NCBI GenBank assembly: GCA_024734555.1 | Contig: JANPWX010000097.1 | Coordinates: 6,757,832-6,821,831, forward strand | Source: Trochalopteron elliotii | Lineage: Eukaryota; Chordata; Aves; Passeriformes; Leiothrichidae | Direction: 5' to 3' | DNA length: 64,000 nucleotides | Shown: piece by piece, positions 47,850-60,747 of the stretch | How the letters are laid out: each line of letters starts with the position of its first letter | Position numbering within the stretch: the first letter of the stretch is position 1 | Notes under the pieces: model-generated | Database searches by the model: none | What the model was told of the DNA's origin: nothing | What the model saw: only the letters and a program-made list of their open reading frames with translations | Translations under genes and position numbers: made by a program

Positions 47850-49275
47850 GGCTGACACCAAAGGTCAGCATGTGCTATGGTGGATAAAATCGAGAAAGAC
47901 ATAAAGGAAACTAGCACAGGACATGAAGGTGAGCAGGGAGGCCATAGACTGATGATCAGAGGAAGGCTGAGGAAAGCATGGGTCTGATGGCTTTGAAGCA
48001 GTTCCCACACAAGGGTCAGCCCAGGCTGGGACCCTCCATGAACCCTCAGCAGCAGCACAGGGGAGCAGAGCTCCTCGCAGAGCAGCACCCTGCCTGGCTG
48101 CAGAAAGGGGAAACAAGAGGAGTGAGGCAGTTATGGCCAGTCAGCTCTATTTCGGTTCCTGGAAATGCACTGGAACAAATAATTAAACAAATTAATCATC
48201 AGCACCTAGGAAACAACCAGGAGAAGAGGAACAGCCAGTGCTGATTCGCCAGGAGCAAATCATGTCAAATCAGCCTAATTTAATCCTGCAACAAGTCTTG
48301 TGGATAGAGACAAAGCAGGATACTTCTTGTATCTTGATTTTGGTACATCTCTGGTACCATCTCATTTCATGTTACAAGAGGTAAATTTAAGGAAACATGC
48401 CCTAGAGAAATTACCTTAAGTAAGGAGTGCAAAACTGGTTGGAAAAAACGTGCTCAGAAAGAAAATGTCTTTGTAAAAGTACAAGAAAGGGTTGAGTAGG
48501 GTTCAACAGAGGTCCAGACACTGGATTATGAGATAGTGGGCATCTTTATGAGATATGCAGATGACACCAAGCTGAGAGGATCCACAAAGACCTTAAAGAG
48601 GATTAGAATCAGAAATCATCCTGGCATGTTAGAGAAAAGGTCTGAAAAAAAAGGAGAGAAGCAAAGTTGTGCACAGAGGTAGGTATAGTCAGCTGCACAG
48701 GGACAAAATGAGAGACAGATGATTAGGCAGGTGTGGAGCAGTGCAGCAATGCAGGAACCTGAAATGAATAAAAAGTGCCATTTGTCATACACAAGGCAGT
48801 CACCATATCAGTGCACTCAGAGAAAAGCTCTGCCTGTAAAATACACAGCTGTGCCTTCAGTTTTACCCAGTGCTGCTACAGTACTTGCTCAGTTCGGAAA
48901 AATCTGGAAGGAAGTGGGATGAGAGGTCTAGAAAAGAGGAATAGGGAAGAAACATTTACTCATAGGGATGGTTTCCTCCAGAAAGAAGGAAACCAGGGGA
49001 GAGACAATACTATTTCCAGAGAAGGAGGGAATAAACATCCTCCAGACAGTTCTCTATATCCATTGTGAGTGTGGTAAGAGACAAAGTGCCTGGATTGCAG
49101 CAAGAGAGGTTAAAGTTAGATGCTTGGCAAAGGAGAAGGCTAAGCAACACTAAACCCACCTGTCTGGCAAGGATATAAAACCTGTATCCTTGCCTGTGTT
49201 TAAAAGCAGGCTGGAAGCTTCTGGAATTTTTCTGAAATCAGCCTCTTGAGGTCCTTTCTAGCCATGTTTTTCTCC
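47850..49275 (+). mobile_element. old CR1 LINE, RT region through 3' end, degenerate
   Basis: From 48095 the order of landmarks follows CR1 ORF2. First come GGGGAAACAAGAGG and the stretch ACTGGAACAAATAATTAAAC. Next is SKSCQISLI at about 48254-48280 (family NKSCQTNLIS). YLDFGTS follows at 48330-48350 (family YLDFSKA). The catalytic motif is intact as YADDTKL at 48554-48574. The C-terminus SLPVFKSRLEASG lies at 49187-49225, and the 3' UTR signature CCTCTTGAGGTCCTTTCTAGCC ends near 49265. Stops and frameshifts break the frame (one stop lies right after SKSCQISLI), so it is inactive despite the preserved YADD box. The 5' end is uncertain, and 47850-48095 is weakly similar. Confidence 0.8.
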
Positions 49276-49319
49276 CATTTTGTGATGAATGGCTTTAAAT
49301 GAATATAAATTACCTCACA

Positions 49320-49800
49320 CGGGGACACTGATGTTCAGGCTTGGTGATGAATAGTGATTAGCAACAAAACTGTCAGCTTGTGGGGAGGCATCCAGTAGGG
49401 TTATTACTAGAAACGGGTGTTAACTCCAGTGTTATTTACCATCTTCATTAATGATCTAGAAAAGGCATTAGACAGTGTGTTTATTAAAACTGCAATGGAT
49501 ACTACAGTGGGAAGGAGATGCACTCACCAGCCAGGAGTGGAAAATAACACAAAAGGACAAAAACCAAATATGTGGCATGGGGAGAAAATGACCTAGCTCA
49601 AAGGAAACACAAAATAAAAGGAAAATCCAGGAAAGAAGCAGTTCAAAATGAAGACACTCTATGGGAGAGGGAGACCCAAATGCAATGAAACGCTTTGCAG
49701 GGTTAGCATACAGGAAATTGAACAGGAGTTTACAATTTGTCATGTCAACAGAAAAAGTCTCAGTGTGGCTTTGGGCTGCATGACATACCCCAGGGCAGAG
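49320..49800 (+). mobile_element. second old CR1 body, internal RT segment
   Basis: Beginning 50-odd bases after the 3' end of the previous copy, sequence from the middle of ORF2 appears again. One frame reads TPVLFTIFINDL (49423-49458), where the family has GPVLFNIFINDL. It continues in frame to FIKTAMDTT at 49480-49506, where the family has LIKFADDTK. The catalytic FADD is therefore TAMD and is lost. A CR1-like stretch at about 49740-49790 (CATGTCAACAG..., GGGCTGCAT) marks the downstream limit. Both ends are missing. Confidence 0.75.
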
Positions 49801-52800
49801 AGATAAGCAACTGTCTGATCACTGTTGTGCAAGCTTTCTTTCTGGGTGCTTCCTGACCAGCCTGACTGCCAGGCTGCAGGAGGGGCTGGGAAAATAATTG
49901 AAAGTTGAGAATATTAGCTCATGGAGAGAGAATTATATTGGTACTCTGTGGCAAAGCAACACCAGGTTCATACGTCTAAGGTGTAGATAAGTATGTCAGG
50001 AAAGGTGCCCTTTTTACCAGGCATAATTATGACGGGAAAATTGGGCATTGTATCGATATGAGATATGTTATACCAGCATTGCACATTTTAGTTGGCCACA
50101 AAGCAGTTTCAGTGATACAGTAGCCTCCTGGGGCTGATCCACTGCTGGCTGGCAGGGTCCAGGCTAGCACTGAGCTGTGCAAGAGCTGAGGCATCACCCC
50201 AGCACCTGCCTGTGGAGGAGACTCCTGGGAAGGGCTGTTGCTGCCAGGCAGTCGCCAGGGAAAGGATAACATGCCCATTTTGTGTGACCAGAGCCACACT
50301 GACATTCATTGATAACAGAATTGCATAAGCAAATCAACACGATGAGCCCTGTTGATTGGAGGGGGAGAAATCTGTGCTGCTCAGGGGGACAAATCAGTAG
50401 AGAAAGAGATGCTATTTTCAGGTTTCTAGAGAGGCATTACTAGCAGAAAGAAAGCACAGATATAAAACTCCTTGACAGAATCCTTTAGAGAGAAGATAAA
50501 GGTAAATGCTTTTCTAACTTGTGATTTTGAGCCTTTTCACTCTTTGTCCAGCTGGCTTTTGAGATGGAGGTCTGAGAGTGCAATGGTGTGTTTGTCCCAG
50601 CTGATACTGGAGCGCACAGGCTTTGAACAATAAGGCTTTGTTCTTTTGCCAAATACAGCAATGCCTCTGCTGTTACTTGGAGAAAAAAAGGAACAAACAC
50701 ATTAGGAAGTCACCGAAAATGAAATGATGGCTCACTTCAAGGCATTCAGTAGCACACTGCAGAGATGAATGAGCTCTGCATGGCATGTGAGTCCGTGAGG
50801 AGGAGAGATCTTCGGAAAGACACCCCTTAGTTCCCACCACACTTGCAATATGGCAGAGGAGATGACCTTCAGATACATTCCCAGGATCAACAGGCCTCTG
50901 AAATGCTTTGCAGGAGAGCCTTGTTGCCCATGGCTTTTGCGGGGACTGTGGGCATTGCCAGCAGAGCATTGTGTGAGGGTGTACTTTGCCTTTGAGGAGC
51001 AGCTCCCGCAAAGCAAATCTGGCAGCTCTTTCCAGCAGAGGACTTGAAACGAGCCTCAGCAGCGTGGCTGACAGGCCAAGACTGCCAGCTGTGGGAGCAC
51101 AGCAAGGTGCAGGGCCACCAAAGCCTCCAGCTTGCCAAGGGCAAGGTGGTTCAGCTCCTGTCTCAGAGCCCAGTGCCACCAGCTACAGGGACAGAGCAGG
51201 TGGGAAATGAATTCACAAAGAAACTCAAGGGGAAAATAGAAAGGCGAGACAAGCACAGCGGTCCAGAAGAATAAATTCACTGAACATACATCCTTGATTT
51301 TAATGGGGCCTCTAATAGCAGGGTGAGCCCAGCAGAGTTGGTTATCTTCCAGAAAATGCTCCCAGAAAATGTGGAACTCTGGCAAAACCATTCCTTTCAC
51401 TTGCTTGACAATGGGAACCGAGGGACCCCCAGTACAAACACAACCAACATAAAGCTGAGCAGATGTTACCTTGAACTTGTCCTCAACTCATGAGGGAGAA
51501 TTAAGTGATATGAAACCACTGGAGCAGCCCAGGTGGGAAAGATTACTTCACTTGGGTATGAGCTCTTATTGGAGTTAGGGGAAAGAGCTTATAGTTGTGT
51601 GTTATATGCTGGGACCAATTACACTGAAAAATGCAGAATACAGCAAAGGGGAGGTTTGGGGAATGAGAAGAGTGTAAAACTACATGGCTGTGTTAAAGCC
51701 CAGAAAAGAAGAGAGAGAGGAAGAAAGACAGGAAGAAAACAGGGATAAAGTTGTGCAGAGTGTCTTAATACAGGATCCAGACAAGTTTCACATGAGCTCA
51801 TCCAAATGCATCTCAGGCCAGGCCAGGCTTCTCAGGCCAAAAAAGGTACAACAATCACCCTGTGCCCGTGCTTGCAAGTGCTGGGAACAGCAAGAACAAA
51901 GGGTGGGCTCTTCAGCTCTAATTCTCCTCCTTATTTTGCAGAATTGCCACATGCTGAAATAGCAAATGATGTATGAAATGAAAAATCACTCCCCAACCAA
52001 TGCATATAGATGATGCAGAGAGTATTTGGCCATTACCTCCTTGCAGTAATATTTATCTGCATTAATGCCTCGTTCAGAGGTAGCTGGAAATGCCCAGAAT
52101 GTGAGAGTAAGGGGATTGGAACAGAGATCAGGGAGAGAGGCAAAGCAGCAAGGCAGGCACTTAAGGAGCAGATATGAAGCCTTTCCTGAATAAATCACCA
52201 GCTCAGTTCTGACCCGGGTTATTAGCAACCACAAGGCAATATTCTAGGTCCCAATGCTAACCAGTTATCTGTAAAGAGCAAATTCATTTGGTGGGCTTCA
52301 GAGGAGTCATTGCCATTTGGAGATGACTTTGAGACCAGAGGAACATGCTGGTGGCCCCTGGCCAGCAGCTGGCAGGGAGGTGTTTTCCTGGTGAGAGAAG
52401 CCCATCCCAACTGGCATGGCAATGGGGTGTGGGAGCCACCCCAGCCATGGATGGGGACTCAAGCTAGGAGGTTCTCCCTGTGACAAGCCCAGGCAGAGGC
52501 ACATCTCCAGGGCTTGCACCAAGGGGAACCATGGGCAGCCCCAGCTCTCTAGTTTGTAATCTCCATGCAAAGGATTGAGTCCCATAAGATGCTGGCCAAG
52601 CACAGCATCGGTGTTTAGCAGACAGCATTTAGTACCACTGACTCACTGATGCTTGCATGTAGGATTACATTTGGATATGCCTTCCTGAAACTAGGAGGGA
52701 GGAGGTGCACCTAGCTCTTATGTTGCACCTCTTGCAAGCACTCCTATCTTTGCACGGGAATCTCACCCAGCAAGATGGACCCATCAGAAAAAGTCAGTAG

Positions 52801-54548
52801 GAAAACCAAAAACTATTCACTCAGTCAAAGACACAGTTGGGCTCAATGTTGGCAAAAAAGGCTACAGAAGAGCTCAGCACAAATTATAAAGTAAGAGCAA
52901 AACACCTTGCACTTTAATAGCTAGAAACCAAGGGATCATAGAATCCTACAAAATGCATTTGGGGTGTTCCCTTTGCCTCCTCTTACTCACATTTTACCTC
53001 CCCACCACCAGAAAAAAGCAAGTGGAAACTACCGATAACTGCTTTTGTCCTCCTAAGACTTCTTTGGCTTTGACTTAACGTTTCAGTCTGGGTCCAACTT
53101 GACCTTCAGATAACATGGAGTCAAGTGGAATTGCAAATATTCATCCAAGGACAGGTTTTGGCTCTCTGCCTAGTGTCTGAAGGCACTTTGTGTCGTCTCT
53201 GAGTGATAACACACTTACAGGACACCAAAATATATTTCAAGATAACACTAAAGATGTGATCCACAGAAATTTAGCTATGAAAAATGTTGATGGGAAGGTC
53301 TGGAAAATTAATCTATTGGAAATATTGGCTATCTTGGTGGGATTCACTAGCATGCAAGTCTGGGATGATGCTGCTGAATTTGGAGTTACCCCTCCCTTGC
53401 TGCTGTTAACCTCAGAGATCTCACTGACCTTCTGGCTATCTCGTGGTCAGTCCCACAGCCTTTTAGGAATTCCTTCAGCTGATGATTTGGTATATGCTAC
53501 TGGTGGACAGGAATATCTGCTATTTAATGAAGAAATTTAACTGTAAGGGAACCTCAGGTAAAGATTCTGCCTTTATGTGTGTTCTCCAAATCATGCACCT
53601 GGATGACACAGTTGAGTAGGATACACATCCAAAACTCACTAGCACATTTACCCTGACAGATCTGCAGAAGTACTGTGGACCAGCATGACTGTCCATAAGA
53701 GTCAACAGAAACCTCTAGGAGCAAAGTCAAACTTTTCACAAAATCAGTACTGAAAAAGATTCATGTCTGATTGGCTAAAATCACCTGGCAAGAATACCTG
53801 ACTACAAAGGGGCCAAAAAGGTCTTAGACTAAATTGATTAATATCTCTACAGATAGCATGGTACACCAAAAATGTGTTTAGCTTGAATCTTCAGCTTTAA
53901 GTCACTTATGTAATGTGGAGACTCCTAATCAAGCCTTTTTTGGAAAAAACACCCTTGTAAAACATGTGATTTTTTTTCTCTACCAAGATGATGAAAACCA
54001 TGGAGACTATTTAGACTGTATCTCCACACCTTTTCCTCAGAAAATACTCACATTCTTGACTCTGGGAATGTTTTTACATAAACCCAAAAAGAAAATAACT
54101 TTCACAGGTTCCATAAGTACTAGAAATTATGAAGTCTCCTCCACACCCAAAATAGGACTTCCAAATTTCACTGGCACTCCGTGAATGGACAGCTTGTTAA
54201 AAGAAAATTGGACAATAAAACAGTAGCATTTGATTCAGCCCTCGCCTTTCTAAAAGCTTCTAAAATATTCTTAGCCCTGTATTTTCCTTGCAGGTTAATA
54301 GGAGATGATGTGGACATAGTTCAGTTGAAACAGAGCACCACACATGGCCAATCCTTTCACTGGGGACAGTCTGAACCCTGGAAGGGGGCTGAGCATTCAG
54401 GAAGGCCAGAAGTGGTTGCTCACCCTCCCTGTAAAGCAAAGGAGAGCTCTTGCCTGACACCCTTCTGGCTGTCCCTGCCCTCTGGCTTGGGAGACACTTG
54501 GGATGCAGAGCCCACACATCAGACATGTGCCAGCATCATCTGGAGGAG
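49801..54548. other. unique DNA, no gene recognised
   Basis: The part 50690-51210 is open on both strands (168 codons minus) without domain content. A possible CR1 tail crumb (ATCATAGAATCCTACAAAATG) lies at 52936-52956. The AT-rich block 53190-54330 holds three consecutive plus frames in different phases (53190-53540, 53915-54184, 54181-54633), described in the findings. Confidence 0.5.
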
Positions 54549-54591
54549 CACACACACACACCCACACACACCCACACACACACACACACAC
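54549..54591. repeat. (CA)n microsatellite with CCCACA interruptions
   Basis: About 43 bases of CA dinucleotide, broken twice by an extra C (CACCCACACACACCC). A typical polymorphic microsatellite; no gene context. Confidence 0.95.
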
Positions 54592-57500
54592 CATCTTGCT
54601 TGTTGTTTGTGTTTGACATGTGTGGGTTGCTAATAATATACTTAAATGAGGTGTTCAATGGCCTCTGACTGACTTAAAAATATGAGTGAGAACTTATTTA
54701 TTTATTCTGCCTCCTGCAGCTCTTTTTCCTAAGAGTTACCACGCTCCAGCAGCGAGGAGAAACCAAGAATTTTGGCAGTGGGCAGGGGTCTCTTTATCTA
54801 GGAAAACAGAGCAACTTTAATTCAGATGGAAAATTTTGATGCACCAAGCTGGAGGCAGTGTGTGGATGCTCCTTGGTGCAGGACACCCACAGCTGTGCAG
54901 AGCTGTGCCTCTCTCATGCTCTACCCTTGTGTTGCCACTGCTCTTCTGGGAATCATGCCAGCCACTGGGGTGTGGGAGCAGGCAGACTCCTGTAGCCACC
55001 ACCAGGACTGACTGGACAGACCTTCAGTGTGCAGTGGCACTGCAGCCATTCATATTGCAACCCTCCAAAATGCCTTTCTCCACAAATACCTACAAAAGAG
55101 CATTGGGTGGCTTGGGATGTTTGGAGACCATTTCTTGGTTTGCAATTTGTTCCTCCAAGGGCTGAAGTGGTGGGTGAGTGGTGGGCTGGGGCAGCTCCAC
55201 ACCGTGTTGGTCACCTCAGCACAGAGCCCAGGAGCTGTGGTGGTGACACTGGGTGTAGATCACGAAAAGGACTTCCATCATCTGATTTATGCTGCACAGT
55301 TGCTTTCATTTTGCATTTCAGTCAGCTTGGACACTGAGAAGAGATGAACAAGAGATTAAGAATCACAGGCTGTCATCACTCTTCTCCCACTGCCATTGTC
55401 CTGGTGCAAGGCTCCTAAAAAAAGCATCCAAACTACCTGTGGGAGAGGAAGCCTCTCTGCTACTGCCATCAGACCTGTTTCTGTGCTACCTCCTACTATC
55501 GTGCTTGCACAAAAATCTGCACTGAACCCAGGTGGTGGAAAGAAACATTTGCTCTCAACCAGTGCAGCAGCAGATGTCAGTGTGTGGACTACACATTGCC
55601 TGACTCCCTTTCCCATACATTCCTGTTTGGGTGCTGCAAGCTTCTCCTTCGCATACAACATGTCCTGCAAGGGGCTCTGAGTGGAAAAGCTCTGCACAAG
55701 ACAAATTTCCAGGTAGCTGCAGAAATTTAGAGTCATCATCCTGAGAGACTTTTTAATATGCACAGCAATGCTGGGCAGCACAGCGGATATGAAGTGCCAG
55801 CCAGCTCTGCCAACCCTTGTAGCGGCACAAGCGAGGGGCACCAAACTGTGGCCAGGGAAGGGTGGGCTTCAGCCTGGAAGCCCATCTCCTGTGAACCTAT
55901 GTCTTCTGGCTCCTTGACTCTGAGTGATCACTGAACAACACAGCCCCCTCTTTGTTTTGGCAGTGTAAATCCCTATAAACAGAGCACTTGTTCTTTTTTC
56001 TTTAACATCCTTTGTGGTTTCATGAAAACGCCGGATGCTGCAGAAGCTGAAGCATGAAAGGTTCCTCTCTCTATCCTGTCCTCCCTGTCCAGCAACCACA
56101 CTAAAAAGAAACCACCAGAGAAAGTGCTTGCAAATACCTGAACTGACAGCCCTGGTGATGGAAAGCTCTCCAGTTATTCACAGTCCAAATCGAGCCCGGG
56201 CAGCAGCTGTGCAAGTTTCCGAGCTGGCCCCTGCCAGCGCCGATGGAGGCTGACCCAAAGGGCTTCACCTCACCACAACACTCTTCTCTCTCATTCCAGC
56301 CCTTGGCAGCTTGGTGGGGGTGCAGCAATGTGGGGGGTCATGGCTGCAGCCACCCCAGTCATGGGACTGGGGAGGAGGAAATCATCATCTTCTCAAAAAC
56401 ATTTCCAAGCCAGTGCTGCAAGCAGCTCTGTGGGTGAGAGTTAAAGCTTTTCATCGCTGAAACCTTGGGTTCCTGTTTACCAAACATTTGTTCAGTCTTT
56501 ATGCATTTGAGTGAATGAGGAAATGAACCACAAAGCTGGGCACAAACGCCAAAACCTGCTTAAGTACATAAATCACCCTTGTGCCACTTTCTGTGCCTAC
56601 TTCAGTCTTGAAAAACGAATCCTTCTCCTTAGATTTGTTGTTTGTCATGAGCTCCTGACACTTCCTGGTTCACCACCCAGCCACCCTGAGTGCAGCCTCT
56701 GCTTTCCTGGAAGCTCCATCACTGCCTTCACAAAGGCAGAGGTGAGTTGCTAGAAAGCCATGTCATCTCCTCCCTGACCAATGCTCCCACTGCCAGTCCC
56801 ACCCTATGCATGGCACACACTCCCTGCAGCAGTAAAGGGAGAAAGACTTAAATCTTTTCCAGTCTAAAGGCTGGCCTTACTGCCATCCTGTCCCAGTCCC
56901 ACACCCTCTAAATAAGCTCCCAGACCTCAAATTCTCTTTAACTGAAGAGGTGATCCTTTCACCATCCTAGACCTGTTTGTTACACCCTGTTCAATCTTGC
57001 TCCTCAGTTCTTCCAGCACCTTACTCTTTCCCTCACCAGGAGCAGCTTTTTCAGCCATCTCTTTTTAGTACTTTTGTGGTCAGAGCTGAGAAAACCCCAT
57101 GAAATCCAGAAAAAGCTCACAGAGACAGATGACAGGGAAGGGGGAACTGATTGTCCAGTTGGGTATAACAGAGAAGAGAGGCCACCTCTGCTCATGCTTC
57201 AGACACCCCAGGCTCAGCTTCTGGATGTCATGTGGTGCTGCAAAGCCACAAGGGCACTGGCCCCACTGCAAGCAGGGGGAGTTATCTGTGGGCAGCATCT
57301 CTGTTCCACCTGATACAGCTTTTCCTGCATATCCAGATGAGGGACAGTCATAAGACAAACAATCCTGGCTATTTTCTCAAGCTGATAGCACACGAGCAGG
57401 GAGAAAGAACACAGCTGTTCAGCTTCCAGCAGTTCTCAGCCCCAGAAGGTCAGACCCTCCCTCACAGGGGGTGAGCAGATTGTCAGCTGTCTCTGACCAC

Positions 57501-60194
57501 TCTTCCCTCTCTCTCAAAGCCCTGCTTCCTCTTTTTTTATCTCTGCACAGCCTCTTTGCCTCCTGAAAGCACCACTGGTCTATCTCCCAGACAAGCTCAA
57601 GAAATTAAATACACCCACCAGGTGAGGAGAAGGGACTTGCCAAGGCAGAGGACCATGTCCTAGGTAGTGGCAGGTAGGGGAGAGGGATCTCCCAAAGGTT
57701 ATGATACCCAGCACCCACTTCACCTTCCCACCTGCCTCCCTGGGGTGTAGGGGCATTGAAACTCCTTCTGCCTGCAGCACAGCTGAAGTTTTCATTCCTG
57801 TCTGCTGTGAGTGACTTACTCTCCTGTTGAAATTCAAGCTGGGTTATCTGACATGCTTTAAAAATTCAGGATGGTGCTTGATGCTCCTTGAATTCATCAG
57901 AGGACAGTTATGGTTTGGGTAGACATTTTCATTATTTTCTTACCCCACAGAGTACTTTGCAAGTTGCACCTTCATCTTGCTTAGGAAATGAAGATGCCCA
58001 GGACAACTCCACACCATGCTGTGTGCCTAGAAATCCTCAGAGGATAGTCCTGTCTCTCCTTATCATATTATGTTGTGGTCCTTGGCCCAGGTAGGATTTC
58101 TTATCTGGCTCAGCAGAGTAATGCCATGGTTGCTCACACAGGAGCTCCAGGCCCCCCCTCTCTGCAAGCACTTACCCACACAGGCTGAAGTCTTTTGGGC
58201 TGGTGGTGGGCCTGTGCCCTCCCCAGTCACCTGGAAGAGTCACTGGAAGGTACCTGATCTGTGTGATCCTATGTACACCACTTCTGTCATGGGCTACACA
58301 ACTGAAATCCAGAAGGATTTGGTCCAAAGCACTAAGTGACCCTCTTGCCTCTTGCATGAATAAATACAGTAAAGAGGATGAGATGGTTTGCTGATGAGCA
58401 CAGTTTGCAAGGTCCATGTCCTCGAGATTTGCACACAAATGTTTCCTTCCATAATTATTTCTTACTTATTTTCTTAATCATTGTCAAGGATTAGTTTATG
58501 CCCTGCCTCAGAGCAGGATTCTTGCACTACAAGTATGTGCTGTGTCCTGCTGGTCACCAGAGAACAAGTGTGCTTTGCAGCCACAACCAGCAAATAACAA
58601 TGATACTGTTTAATAGGGAGCACATTTAAATGCAGTAACCACCCGCAGAGAAAAGCAATACGTGCTACATCCTCCCTTTCCAGCGCTGGGAGAGAAAAAC
58701 AGTTGTAACAATCCATGCACAGAAGTGACAACCCACTCATTGCTCACTCAGTCTGGCTTTGTGGGAAGGATCCCCCACAAGGCAGCTGGCTTGGCTCCAC
58801 TCTTGATTGCTTGAGCTGGAGTTTGACAAGGGCCCAGTACAGCAGCCCAAACCATCTTCCCCACGCATTATCACAGGCATATGCTAATATTAAAAACAAA
58901 CAGCGTTGTCCACATCCATTTCTAAGAGCCCCACTTCACTTTGAGCCTGTCACTGCCATAGGTGCAGTGTCCCCAGCCCTGGATGAATGGCACTTGGTGG
59001 GAGCAAGTGCCACACCAGGAGCTCTGCAGCTGTAATTTCCCCAGCTCTGCCCACAGGTATAAATGTAAAGAACAAAAGCTGCATGGCTGGCACAGCTAGA
59101 ATGCATCTCAGTTCACACTGAATATTCATTCTCCAGCTTTTGCAGAAGGCCTTTAAAAACACAAGTGCTTGCCAGAACAGTCTCTGCCTCCTGTGTTATT
59201 TCATTTTAGCAGAGCCTGCCCTGTAGAAGATTAAGTGACTTCATGAAGTGTATAACTAAGAGTTCACTAAGTAGACCAAAGCTGCTGTCCTATAGTCTCC
59301 TTCACATTTTCATTAAATCTAAAATCAGTTAATATTATGTAATATTAATGCAGTGGTTTCAGAGACTCTAAGCTGAATGAGAATTTTGAATTAAGAGTAC
59401 AGAACAACCTGAAACTGTCTTTGCAAAAAAAGCCAAAACTGGAGCACCCAAGGGCTCTGTCTGGCCTCACAGAGGCATGGCATTTCCATGACATGGCTGT
59501 GAGCTGAGTAAGTACTCTGGGTATTAATATTCAAAGCAGGGCATCACATATGGCTTATGAAACACCTCTTTATGTGGATTAAAGACCTGCTCTTAATGCA
59601 GTGAGCTTCCCACTCCAACTGGAGCCACCAGGCTCCAAATTCATTACCATAGCACACTTACTGGATAGAAAAAATTGGAAGGCTTCCCTTTCTATTAGTC
59701 TCCCTCTCTAGCTATTAAGATTCAGCCTCACACCTGACTTGACTAATGATGAGTCCCAAGAGAGTGAACCCAGACTTCAGAGCAGCACAATGACTTTGAC
59801 TAACCTGTGGCTCAAGGTGAGAAGCTCCTGTGGGATTAGTCCAAGTCACAGCCAGGTAGAAGTATTAATGGCCATCATCATGGGAGCCATGGAAGGGTTT
59901 TTCTCAACCAGTGAGGACAACAGCTTCTTTCCAAGAACCATGTCAGGTGACCTGGTTTGAACTCTTTGCTCCTGTTTACCTACACAGGCTGCTTCACGGT
60001 CCTCAGGCACGTTCTACTGACCAGGACAACATGCTAGCAGCCCACTGGCATTGTTAGAACTCAAATGGGATTGTTGACACTATGGACCTAATTACACTTG
60101 GAGAAAGACCTTAATGCAGGAGAATGAAACCCTCTGTGGATGCTTTCTATGTACTTGAATGGAAGTCAGTTTCTGACTGAATAGATGTTTTATG
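54592..60194. other. unique DNA, no gene recognised
   Basis: A GC-moderate stretch with many overlapping short frames; the longest (162 codons, minus, 55356-55844) has no domain. An AT palindrome with 9-base arms, TTAATATTA-TG-TAATATTAA, lies at 59329-59348. No interspersed repeat is recognised. Confidence 0.5.
59329..59348. repeat. AT-only palindrome, 9-base arms
   Basis: TTAATATTA and TAATATTAA are exact reverse complements around TG. The low sequence complexity makes a chance origin plausible. Confidence 0.85.

Positions 60195-60246
<52 letters not shown>
60195..60246. repeat. (TAGA)n(CAGA)n compound microsatellite
   Basis: About eight TAGA units run directly into five to six CAGA units. 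The two halves differ by one T/C transition per unit, the usual way a tetranucleotide array splits into two phases. A likely polymorphic marker. Confidence 0.95.
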
Positions 60247-60636
60247 GCATACACATGTAGACGAGTTTGATTTGGTAACAGTTTTACTGCAGCAAAGCAT
60301 CATCTCACACTGCAGTGCAAGTCTTTCTGCCCATGTTCTGCTACTGAAAAGTGAACACCTCCCAGACAAGGAGAGGTGGATTTGTCACTGTGGTATCACT
60401 CGATATGCAAGAAGTGACACAGAGCACCTGTTGGGTTTATTTTTCCAGCATGTGGATCCTCCAGTTGCTAGCTGTGCTCAGTGCTTCAGAAGAAAAGCAG
60501 AGGTTTGGGTCTGTTCCAGTATATCTGTCCCTATTTTCAGAAAACATTTCCCTAAGTAGGCCAAAAATGTCTCTTAAATCTTGAGCTTTAAAGGATACAT
60601 TTGTAAGTCAACAAACACACGAACAGGGTGACCAGC
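60247..60636. other. unique DNA, no gene recognised
   Basis: A 95-codon frame (60272-60559) has no recognisable domain. Nothing else is seen. Confidence 0.5.
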
Positions 60637-60747
60637 TGTTCTACTTTTGGAGGCACTGTCCTAGTTCTCAGAAGCCAATCTGCACTGCACCTCCCATAGA
60701 GGAGAGAGGCCAAGTGTCCTACTTTCTAGGTGGCCTGTTTGTCCTAC
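60637..60747 (+). repeat. degenerate direct repeat, period about 78 bases
   Basis: The segment 60637-60665 (TGTTCTACTTTTGGAGGCAC, then TGTCCTAGT) resembles 60715-60747 (TGTCCTACTTTCTAGGTGGC, then TTGTCCTAC). The match is imperfect and interrupted by a 4-base gap. It may be two old copies of a short unit, or part of an unrecognised transposon whose left side begins with GGGTGACCAGCTG at 60626. Confidence 0.4.

Noticed and set aside
52936..52980. ATCATAGAATCCTACAAAATG followed by GGGGTG, resembling a reversed CR1 tail
   Set aside because: The match breaks down within about 25 bases, too short to call an element.
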